This document shows positions 1 through 5,840 of a DNA stretch of 5,840 bases, one piece after another. The notes beneath the pieces are model-generated. The model was not told the DNA's origin. It worked only from the letters and a program-made list of their open reading frames with translations, and searched no databases. Origin of the DNA: Candidatus Zixiibacteriota bacterium (lineage in GTDB: Bacteria; Zixibacteria; MSB-5A5; SM1-73); NCBI GenBank assembly GCA_029933635.1, contig JAOZNS010000030.1, forward strand, positions 12,556 through 18,395. The letters are read 5' to 3'. The number at the start of each line of letters is the position of its first letter. Position 1 is the first letter of the stretch. A program made the translations under genes and the position numbers.

Positions 1-1
1 G

Positions 2-1804
2 GTGTTCGATCCCAAAGGAAGGTATCTTTACTTCCTTTCCAAAAGAGATTTTAACGCCCAGCTGGGAAACTTTGAACCGAGCTTCACCTACAACCAGATG
101 ACCAAAATTTATGTGGTTACCCTTCAGGGGGACAGCCTCTCTCCCTTTGCCCCCCAAAGTGACGAGGCGAAATCTCCTGAGGAAAGCTGGAAAGAGAAGG
201 AAAGGAGGAAAAGGGAACGGGAGGAAAGAAAACCAGAAGCCATCCAAAAGATGCATATCGATATTGAAGGGATCGGAGAAAGAATAGTGGCAGTGCCCAT
301 AGATCCGGGGAACTATTATGGTTTGAGGACGGGCGATGACAAGATATTCTATCTTTCCTTCCCCACCTGGACCCTTACCGGTGGAAAGCCCGGACCTAAA
401 GGAAAGCTGCATCTTTTTGATTTAAAGGAAAGGAAGGATCATGTGTTGCTTTACCCCGTGAATGGATATGATCTTTCTGCAGATGCTGAGAAGATCATTT
501 ACAAAAGCGAAAAACGATTCGGCATCGTAGATGCCAAACCTGGATCCTGTAAGGTGGGCGATGGTGCATTGAATTTAGATCAGATGCAGATGAGGCTGGA
601 TCGCAGAGAGGAGTGGAGGCAGATTTTCAATGAGGTGTGGAGACGCCAGCGTGATTTCTTCTATGCCCCCAACATGCATGGGGTGGACTGGGAACAGGTG
701 CGCTCAAAATATCAAAAGCTTTTGCCCTACGTTGCGCACAGATACGATCTGAACTACATTCTGGGGGAGATGATTGGCGAGCTTTGTTGCTCCCACACCT
801 ACATAGCTGGAGGCGACAAGCCTGAGGTGAAGCTGGTTAAGACCGGACTTTTGGGCATAGATTGGGAGCCAGATACAGCCTCGGGATTTTATCGAATAAA
901 GAAAATCTATCCGGGACAGAACTGGAAGGAGAATCTGCGTTCCCCTTTGACCGAACCCGGAGTGGAGGTAAAGGAGGGAGAATATATTTTGGCTGTGGAT
1001 AATGAAGTTTTAAAGCATCCGGCTAATCCTTACCGCCTTTTTGAAAATACGGTGGGGAAGACGGTCACTTTGAAAATAAACTCCAAACCTTCACTTAAAG
1101 GTGCCCGGGAGGTGAGGGTCAAACCCATAGGAAGCGAATATGACTTGCGTTATCGATACTGGGTGGAGGAAAATCGTCGGAAGGTGGAGGAGGCTACCAA
1201 CGGAAGGGTGGGATATATCTTTATCCCCAACATGGGAGGCAGAGGCTTAAATGAGTTTGCTGAGTCTTTCTTTCCTCAGATCAAAAAGGAAGGACTTATA
1301 ATAGACGTGCGATATAATGGAGGTGGGTTCGTCTCCGAGATGATTCTGGAGAGATTGCGTCGGGAGGTAGTGGGCATGGGTTGTTCTCGCAACGCAGGCG
1401 ACTGGACCTACCCGGGCGGTGCTCTGTATGGGCATATGGTTTGTATCGCCAATCAATACTCCGCCTCAGATGGTGACTACTTCCCCTACTTTTTCCGAAA
1501 GTATGGTCTGGGTCCTGTGATCGGCAAACGCACTTGGGGAGGGGTGGTGGGAATACGTGACTTCACCCCCTTAGTGGATGGGGGCTATGTTACCACCCCG
1601 GAATTTGCTCCCTTCAGCTTGGAGGGCGAATGGGTCATGGAGAACTACGGAGTTGATCCCGATATCGAGGTGGATAATCCTCCAGATCAGGTCATCCTGG
1701 GTCGTGATCCTCAATTGGAGAAAGCTATTGAGGTGATAATGAAAAAACTTGAGGAACAGCCCAAAAAGCTTCCTAAAAGACCGCCCTACCCAGTGCGAGA
1801 GTGA
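2..1804 (+). CDS. Tricorn protease homologue (peptidase S41), 5'-truncated by the window edge; paralogue 1
   Basis: This is the C-terminal 600 residues of a tricorn-type serine protease, which cleaves short oligopeptides. Base 2 is a GTG, but it encodes an internal Val: it aligns with Val494 of the downstream paralogue inside a propeller repeat (FDPKGRYLYF), so about 490 N-terminal residues lie upstream of the window. In order, I see the end of the second (seven-bladed) beta-propeller (about 1-195) with a charged insert at 54-80, the C1 core helices (about 198-268), a PDZ domain (about 275-372) and the C2 catalytic domain (about 376-585). By comparison with Thermoplasma acidophilum tricorn, the catalytic residues are Ser264-His265 (in CCSHTY), nucleophile Ser489 (in YSASDGD) and Glu547 (in MENYG). 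The Ser-to-Glu spacing of 58 equals that of tricorn (Ser965-Glu1023), and Gly442 of the NGGG motif matches the oxyanion-hole Gly918. Gly460 sits where tricorn has the specificity residue Asp936. The stop is TGA. Whether this copy has a signal peptide cannot be seen. Confidence 0.96.
   Translation: MFDPKGRYLYFLSKRDFNAQLGNFEPSFTYNQMTKIYVVTLQGDSLSPFAPQSDEAKSPEESWKEKERRKREREERKPEAIQKMHIDIEGIGERIVAVPIDPGNYYGLRTGDDKIFYLSFPTWTLTGGKPGPKGKLHLFDLKERKDHVLLYPVNGYDLSADAEKIIYKSEKRFGIVDAKPGSCKVGDGALNLDQMQMRLDRREEWRQIFNEVWRRQRDFFYAPNMHGVDWEQVRSKYQKLLPYVAHRYDLNYILGEMIGELCCSHTYIAGGDKPEVKLVKTGLLGIDWEPDTASGFYRIKKIYPGQNWKENLRSPLTEPGVEVKEGEYILAVDNEVLKHPANPYRLFENTVGKTVTLKINSKPSLKGAREVRVKPIGSEYDLRYRYWVEENRRKVEEATNGRVGYIFIPNMGGRGLNEFAESFFPQIKKEGLIIDVRYNGGGFVSEMILERLRREVVGMGCSRNAGDWTYPGGALYGHMVCIANQYSASDGDYFPYFFRKYGLGPVIGKRTWGGVVGIRDFTPLVDGGYVTTPEFAPFSLEGEWVMENYGVDPDIEVDNPPDQVILGRDPQLEKAIEVIMKKLEEQPKKLPKRPPYPVRE
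161..241 (+). other. Coding segment for a charged, Arg-rich insert in the beta-propeller of paralogue 1
   Basis: Residues 54-80 of the truncated gene are almost entirely Glu, Lys and Arg, between the conserved flanks SPFAPQSDE and IHIDIEG-like sequence. The composition predicts a disordered or helical surface loop protruding from the second beta-propeller. Paralogue 2 has an insert at the same place, but its chemistry differs: Glu/Lys/Gly there, with no arginine. From memory of the family, charged inserts at this position are common in bacterial tricorn homologues, so the insert itself is not novel. Its function is unknown to me. Confidence 0.7.
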
Positions 1805-2067
1805 AAAATGACTTTCCATTCATCTTTGTACCTGCTTATGATGATAGAAAATTTTTGCATTGGAGCTTATCTTTGACGATGAAGCCATCCCTTGAGGTAT
1901 GCTGCTTTTATCAGGTTGAGAGGAAGTTGAATCCCCCAATATGAATGGGCGTTAAGCTCCATTTAGGAGCAGAACTTTATAAAGGAAAAGCTCTTCTACA
2001 TTACGGCTTCTGAGTTTTTTGATAAGAGACAATCTTTTAAAGACATAATCTGGTTGGCATCTTGAGA

Positions 2068-2126
2068 ACCTCATCCCTTATCCCCCTCTCCACACATGTG
2101 GAGAGGGGGAAAATAGGGGGAGAGGT
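2068..2126. repeat. GC-rich imperfect palindrome, probable dispersed intergenic repeat (REP/MITE-like)
   Basis: The core 2081-2110 is a near-perfect inverted repeat: TCCCCCTCTCCACA on the left pairs with TGTGGAGAGGGGGA on the right. That gives 14-bp arms with 2 bases between them; a realistic fold has about 12 bp and a 6-base loop. Outside the core, ACCTC (2068-2072) pairs with GAGGT (2122-2126), and partly matched pyrimidine/purine arms lie between. The pattern CCCTCTCC...GGAGAGGG closed by ACCTC/GAGGT resembles short palindromic repeats scattered between genes in many bacterial genomes. It has no downstream T-tract, so it is not a standard intrinsic terminator, but a transcribed copy would form a very stable hairpin that could limit read-through or protect RNA ends. 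Only one copy is visible here, so repeat status is inferred. Confidence 0.6.
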
Positions 2127-2374
2127 AAAAACAGAAAATTTTTGCTACCACTCCCAAATATAAACCCATTTGGTAATAACTCTTTTGGAGAAGATCGAAG
2201 AAAAAGAAACTCTGGGAACCGAAAATGGGTAATAAAAATGGGGGGCAATTATGATCGGAAATTTGAACGGAACGGATTAGGATGCTTATCCATAAAGGCA
2301 AAGTTGATATTTTTTCAATCTTGAAATGCTGATGATTACAAACGGAGGCTATCTTTTTCCTTCAACCCTCAAAA

Positions 2375-2380
2375 AAGGAG
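2375..2380 (+). promoter_or_regulatory. Ribosome binding site that decides the start of paralogue 2
   Basis: AAGGAG lies 7 bases before ATG 2388, an ideal spacing. The in-frame GTG at 2382 is only 1 base from this site and so is an unlikely start. The ATG also gives a normal signal peptide beginning MRIWK. Confidence 0.85.
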
Positions 2381-2387
2381 TGTGATC

Positions 2388-2456
2388 ATGAGGATTTGGA
2401 AATCCTTTTCGATCATATCGGTGTTGCTTTTGGTCCTCTTTAACCTGGCTTTGGCA
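2388..2456 (+). other. Sec signal peptide of paralogue 2 (residues 1-23)
   Basis: There is a short basic N-region (MRIWK), a hydrophobic core (about residues 7-20, rich in Leu/Val/Ile) and an ALA motif at 21-23 followed by EE. This matches a signal peptidase I site between residues 23 and 24. No lipobox Cys is present, so a soluble exported protein is predicted rather than a lipoprotein. The classical archaeal tricorn has no such signal, so export is the main functional difference from the model enzyme. Confidence 0.88.
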
Positions 2457-5400
2457 GAAGAGACGCGGCTTCTGCGTTTCCCGGATATCTACAGGGACAA
2501 GATAGTGTTTGTGTATGCCGGTGATCTCTGGACGGTCTCTGCTGAAGGAGGAATGGCCCGGAGGTTAACCTCCTTCGATGGGTATGAGGTTTTCCCCAAA
2601 TTCTCACCAGATGGTAGATTGATAGCTTTCACCGGCTCATATGATGGCAACGGGGATGTGTATGTTATCCCAGCAAAGGGAGGAGAGCCACGAAGGCTCA
2701 CCTATCGTCCGGGAACGGGACAACCTTCAGGCGGACTGAGTCTGGATGATTGGGTGGTTGATTGGTTTCCCGGTGGTAAGGAAATTCTGTTTCGCTCCGC
2801 CCGGGAGGCTTTTCCATCGAGGAAGCTTTTTCGCATAAGCGTGGATGGAGGTTTCCCAGAAAGCTTGAAACTTCCAGAGGCGGGCTTGGCTTCGTTTTCC
2901 CCTGATGGAGGCAAAATCGCATACAATAGAAAGTCCCGTGAGTTCCGAACCTGGAAACGATACTACGGTGGAACCGCCCAGGATATATGGATATATGATC
3001 TGAACACGGATGCGGTCAAAAGAATCACCAAATGGAAAGGAACGGATAACTTTCCTATGTGGTCTGGCGACAAGATCTATTTTACCTCGGACCGGGAGCA
3101 CACGCTCAACATATACTGTTATGATCTGAAGACCGAAAAGATCCGGAAGATCACCCATCACAAGGAATACGATGTGAAATGGCCCAGCCTGGGTCCAGGA
3201 GCGATCGTTTACGAAAACGGAGGGTATCTGTATGTTCTGGATCTGTCAACTGAGAAGACGAAAAAGATTTCGGTGGAGGTTCCCTCAGAACGCATCTTTG
3301 CACGTCCAACCTGGGAGAAGGTAGATGATTTGATTTTTGATTTCGGGCTTTCACCCTCTGCCAAAAGAGCTGTGTTTTCTGCCCGTGGGGAGATATTCAC
3401 CGTGCCCGAAGAGAAGGGGGAGGTGCGAAACATCACTCAGACCCCGGCGATACGAGAAATCTATCCTGCCTGGTCGCCAGATGGGAAATGGGTGGCTTAT
3501 CTTTCAGACAAAACCGGTGAATATGAGCTTTATATAAGACCGGGAGATGGCAGCGGCGAAGAAAGGCGGATAACTTATGACGGACAGTGTTTTCGCTTTG
3601 GTCCGGTATGGTCGCCAGACAGCAAAAAGTTGCTTTATTCAGATAAAAAGCTCCGGTTATTTTATGTGGACATAGACAAAAAGGAGCCGATGCTGGTGGA
3701 CAGAGCTGAAGTTTCCGAAATTCACGATTATGTTTGGTCGCCGGATAACAGATGGATAGCCTATTCAAAAAACAACCCCTCCTATTTTGCCTCGATCTAT
3801 CTTTATTCTCTGGATAAGGAAAAGGTTTATAAGATAACTGGAGAGCTGACAGATGATTTCTACCCGGTTTTCGATCCGGAAGGTAAATATCTGTATTTCA
3901 TCTCCGCTCGTACCTTCAGTCCCATATTCAGCGATTTTGAACGTTCCGATTACGTCTACCGTAACACCAGAAACATATACCTAATCACCTTGCAGGCAGA
4001 CACCCTTTCTCCCTTTGCTCCGGAAAGCGATGAGGAGAAGGGTGGTGAAGAAAAAGAGGGTGAGGATGAGGAAAAGGAGAAGGAGAAGGGAAAAGAGAAG
4101 AAGAAAGAAGAAAAGAAACCCAAGGAGATTCACATCGATCTGGAGAACATCGACCAGCGGGTGGTGGGTGTGCCCATCAAGTCTGGGAACTATATGGCTC
4201 TCTCTGCCACAGAAGGTAAGATCCTTTATTTAGCTTTGCCTCCCATATGGGAATACGATGGAGATGGAGGACCTCAAAATGCGTTGCGAATGTATGACCT
4301 GAAGGAAAAGGAGGAGAATACCCTGATCTCCGGGATCGACGCCTACAGGATCTGTTCAAAAGGTGATAAGATATTATATAAAAGTGGTAACACTTATGGC
4401 ATCATTGAAGCCAAAAAGGGGAAGAACAAGGTTGGCGATGGAAAATTGAACACCTCCGGAATGGAGATGAAGGTGGACCCCCGAGGAGAATGGAGACAGA
4501 TATTTGAGGAAGCCTGGCGCTTGGAAAGGGACTTCTTTTATGATCCTAACATGCACGGAGTAGACTGGGAGGCGATGAAGAAACGGTATGGTCAGCTTCT
4601 CCCGTATGTGGCTCACAGGTGGGATTTGACCTATCTTATCGGCGAAATGATAGGAGAGCTGACCACCTCCCATACTTATGTGGGAGGAGGTAAGATGCCA
4701 AAAACCAAGCCGGTGGAGGTGGGGCTTTTGGGCGCAGATTTGCAACCGGACAAAAAGTCGGGCTTTTATCGCTTCAAGAAAATTTATAAAGGTGAGAATT
4801 GGAAAAAAGACCGAAGAGCCCCCCTTACTGAACCAGGGGTAACCGTTAAAGAAGGAGACTACTTGATCGCGGTGAATGGAAGGGAGGTCCACTATCCAGC
4901 AAATCCATATCAATTCCTGGAGAAGACGGTTGACAAACAGGTGAAAATTAAGGTAAATGATAAACCAGAAGCTAAGGGTGCTCGAGAGATGACGGTCAAG
5001 CCAGCAGGTTCTGAGTACATGCTTCGATATTTAGACTGGGTGGAGAGAAATCGCAGACGTGTGGAGGAAGCCACCGACGGCAGGGTGGGCTATATCCATG
5101 TGCCCAATACTAGCCTGTGGGGATTGAATGAATTCTCTCGCTCCTTTTTTGCGCAAACTCGCAAGGATGGACTTATCTTGGATGTCCGTTATAACGGTGG
5201 TGGAATGATACCGGACATGTTCATAGAACATCTTAAAAGGGAGATTTTGAGCCTGTGGTCACCCCGAGAGGGACTCTTAGGGAGAACTCCTTCGACCGCA
5301 CTTTACGGACATATGGTATGTATTATCAACGAATACGCTGGCTCGGGCGGAGATGCGCTCCCCTATTACTTTCGAGAAGCGGGACTGGGACCTCTGGTGG

Positions 5401-5681
5401 GCACGCGCACCTGGGGTGGACTGGTGGGAATCTCTCGCCGAATCCCTCTCATCGATGGTGGATATGTCACCTGTCCAGAAATCGCCTTCATCAATCTGAA
5501 AGGGGAGTGGGATGTGGAAAATCATGGAGTGGATCCAGATTTCGAGGTGGACAATCGACCTGATCTGGTCATCAAGGGAGGTGATCCACAACTGGAAAAG
5601 GCGATCGAGGTGATAATGAAGAAGCTAAAGGAGGAGCCAAAAACCCTACCCGAAAGACCGAAGTATCCAATTAAAAGATAG
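2388..5681 (+). CDS. Exported tricorn protease homologue (peptidase S41), complete; paralogue 2
   Basis: This is a complete 1097-residue tricorn-type serine protease, close in length to archaeal tricorn (about 1070). Such enzymes form large toroidal assemblies and trim oligopeptides. In order: signal peptide (1-23), first beta-propeller (about 28-300) and second beta-propeller (about 310-690) with TolB/PD40-type repeats (SPDG motifs near 73, 171, 363; variants near 409, 451, 496), a charged insert (548-580), C1 core (about 695-765), PDZ (about 772-870) and C2 catalytic domain (about 873-1080). Catalytic residues by alignment to Thermoplasma tricorn are Ser761-His762 (TTSHTY), nucleophile Ser986 (EYAGSGGD) and Glu1044 (VENHG), again 58 residues after the Ser; Gly939 of NGGG matches the oxyanion Gly918. 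The residue after the nucleophile is Gly rather than the usual Asp, probably tolerable because only its backbone amide is used. Trp957 replaces the specificity residue Asp936, and no Arg/Lys is found at 109-125 where Arg131/Arg132 should align. The ATG start was chosen for its ribosome binding site. The gene follows its truncated paralogue on the same strand after a 583-bp gap. Confidence 0.97.
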   Translation: MRIWKSFSIISVLLLVLFNLALAEETRLLRFPDIYRDKIVFVYAGDLWTVSAEGGMARRLTSFDGYEVFPKFSPDGRLIAFTGSYDGNGDVYVIPAKGGEPRRLTYRPGTGQPSGGLSLDDWVVDWFPGGKEILFRSAREAFPSRKLFRISVDGGFPESLKLPEAGLASFSPDGGKIAYNRKSREFRTWKRYYGGTAQDIWIYDLNTDAVKRITKWKGTDNFPMWSGDKIYFTSDREHTLNIYCYDLKTEKIRKITHHKEYDVKWPSLGPGAIVYENGGYLYVLDLSTEKTKKISVEVPSERIFARPTWEKVDDLIFDFGLSPSAKRAVFSARGEIFTVPEEKGEVRNITQTPAIREIYPAWSPDGKWVAYLSDKTGEYELYIRPGDGSGEERRITYDGQCFRFGPVWSPDSKKLLYSDKKLRLFYVDIDKKEPMLVDRAEVSEIHDYVWSPDNRWIAYSKNNPSYFASIYLYSLDKEKVYKITGELTDDFYPVFDPEGKYLYFISARTFSPIFSDFERSDYVYRNTRNIYLITLQADTLSPFAPESDEEKGGEEKEGEDEEKEKEKGKEKKKEEKKPKEIHIDLENIDQRVVGVPIKSGNYMALSATEGKILYLALPPIWEYDGDGGPQNALRMYDLKEKEENTLISGIDAYRICSKGDKILYKSGNTYGIIEAKKGKNKVGDGKLNTSGMEMKVDPRGEWRQIFEEAWRLERDFFYDPNMHGVDWEAMKKRYGQLLPYVAHRWDLTYLIGEMIGELTTSHTYVGGGKMPKTKPVEVGLLGADLQPDKKSGFYRFKKIYKGENWKKDRRAPLTEPGVTVKEGDYLIAVNGREVHYPANPYQFLEKTVDKQVKIKVNDKPEAKGAREMTVKPAGSEYMLRYLDWVERNRRRVEEATDGRVGYIHVPNTSLWGLNEFSRSFFAQTRKDGLILDVRYNGGGMIPDMFIEHLKREILSLWSPREGLLGRTPSTALYGHMVCIINEYAGSGGDALPYYFREAGLGPLVGTRTWGGLVGISRRIPLIDGGYVTCPEIAFINLKGEWDVENHGVDPDFEVDNRPDLVIKGGDPQLEKAIEVIMKKLKEEPKTLPERPKYPIKR
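4029..4127 (+). other. Coding segment for a charged, Glu/Lys-rich low-complexity insert in paralogue 2
   Basis: Residues 548-580 consist nearly only of Glu, Lys, Gly and Asp, encoded by a purine-only-like run of GAG/GAA/AAG/AAA codons. The segment separates SPFAPESDE from IHIDLENI in the second beta-propeller. It starts acidic and ends basic, so it is strongly polar along its length. It is probably a flexible surface loop. The purine-rich repeat-like DNA is prone to length change by slippage, which fits the different insert length and composition in paralogue 1. Confidence 0.7.
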
Positions 5682-5688
5682 TCTACGA

Positions 5689-5707
5689 AGAGAACTTCAT
5701 GTTCTCT
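5689..5707 (+). terminator. Small hairpin after the stop of paralogue 2, possible weak terminator
   Basis: AGAGAAC and GTTCTCT form a perfect 7-bp stem with a 5-base loop (TTCAT), starting 8 bases past the TAG stop. No T-tract follows, so it does not meet the usual criteria for an intrinsic terminator. It could be a transcript-end structure or chance. Confidence 0.25.
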
Positions 5708-5778
5708 CAGGAGCTACTGCTCACCGTGTCAGCTTTGATGGACTCGATACACTCTAAGACTGTTAATGCTGTTTATTT

Positions 5779-5840
5779 CTATTTAATTATCACGAACTTT
5801 CCGACCTGATTTTTTCCGGTATCTTTATCCTCCACGCTGA
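5779..5840 (-). CDS. Possible C-terminal fragment of a convergent gene (window edge)
   Basis: On the minus strand an open frame enters from the window end and stops at TAG (5781-5779), giving 19 complete residues ending GKNQVGKFVIIK. The hydrophobic beta-strand-like ending resembles the last strand of a secreted beta-sandwich domain. However, 20 codons without a stop are expected often by chance, and no family can be named. If real, the gene converges on paralogue 2, with about 97 bp between the two stops. Confidence 0.22.
   Translation of the reverse strand, partial: SVEDKDTGKNQVGKFVIIK

Larger units (their letters stand above)
1805..2387. other. 583-bp intergenic spacer without a supported gene
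   Basis: The spacer between the two paralogues is AT-rich, apart from the GC-rich palindrome at 2068-2126. The longest open frame on the plus strand (TTG at 2142 to stop at 2324, 60 codons) has no ribosome binding site and a composition unlike the flanking genes. The minus-strand frame 2071-2301 runs through the palindrome. I treat both as chance. I see no clear intrinsic terminator after the first gene: the small inverted repeat GCTCC/GGAGC at 1956-1970 and the T6 run at 2015-2020 do not combine into a strong stem plus T-tract. No convincing -35/-10 pair lies close to the second gene. The size of the gap makes tight translational coupling of the two genes unlikely, although co-transcription is possible. 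Confidence 0.6.

Noticed and set aside
2..4. GTG at the left edge as a true start codon of paralogue 1
   Set aside because: It falls in the middle of a propeller repeat and aligns with internal Val494 of paralogue 2; the gene continues upstream of the window.
1986..2020. Terminator-like AAAAGCTC...GAGTTTTTT after the first gene
   Set aside because: The stem is short and A/T-rich, contains a G-T pair and has an 18-base loop; it lies about 180 bases past the stop.
2019..2049. Promoter-like TTGATA (2019-2024) and CATAAT (2044-2049)
   Set aside because: The 19-base spacer is at the limit, the site is about 340 bases from the gene, and such matches are frequent in AT-rich DNA.
2071..2301. 76-codon minus-strand frame in the spacer
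   Set aside because: It runs through the palindromic repeat and its translation is low-complexity, with no family resemblance and no supporting ribosome binding site.
2142..2324. 60-codon plus-strand frame in the spacer starting with TTG
   Set aside because: It has no ribosome binding site, an AT-biased composition, no recognisable motif and a rare start codon; it looks like chance.
1805..2387. Remains of a decayed third tricorn copy between the paralogues
   Set aside because: Reading the spacer in all frames, I could not recognise any tricorn motif such as SPDG, NGGG or ENYGVDPD.
2727..3161. 144-codon minus-strand frame inside paralogue 2
   Set aside because: It lies opposite a well-conserved beta-propeller region and is an antisense shadow; the same applies to the 179-codon frame opposite 4374-4913.

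Overview
The window holds two same-strand, tandem genes for tricorn-protease homologues (MEROPS family S41, TolB-like beta-propeller plus PDZ plus tricorn core). The first lacks its 5' part because the window starts inside it (2-1804). The second is complete (2388-5681, 1097 aa). From the shared beta-propeller tail to the C-terminus they are clear paralogues. From the C1 core onward they align without net gaps: the His-to-Ser catalytic spacing is 224 residues in both, and 34 of 60 residues are identical by eye over gene 1 residues 401-460. Both keep the full set of tricorn catalytic residues (Ser-His, nucleophile Ser, Glu), so both look like active enzymes.

The complete copy has a textbook Sec signal peptide ending in ALA, so it is predicted to be exported. 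Archaeal tricorn is cytosolic and works downstream of the proteasome, so the likely role here is extracytoplasmic (periplasmic or surface) oligopeptide breakdown. This suggests a bacterium. Abundant AGA/AGG/GGA/ATA codons and Glu/Lys/Arg-rich proteins hint at a thermophilic or uncultured lineage, but the window does not allow a firm assignment.

Layout: 2-1804, C-terminal 600 residues of paralogue 1; 1805-2387, a 583-bp AT-rich spacer without a convincing gene, containing a 59-nt GC-rich imperfect palindrome (2068-2126) that resembles a dispersed intergenic repeat; 2375-2380, a strong ribosome binding site that selects ATG 2388 over GTG 2382; 2388-5681, paralogue 2; 5689-5707, a small hairpin just past its stop; 5779-5840, a possible C-terminal fragment of a convergent gene (weak).

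I see no mobile-element gene, RNA gene, CRISPR array or clearly new system. The most interesting points are in the enzymes. The residues that set substrate specificity in Thermoplasma tricorn (Asp936, and Arg131/Arg132) are not conserved, and the Asp936 position differs between the two neighbours (Gly versus Trp). This suggests the pair has split substrate preference.
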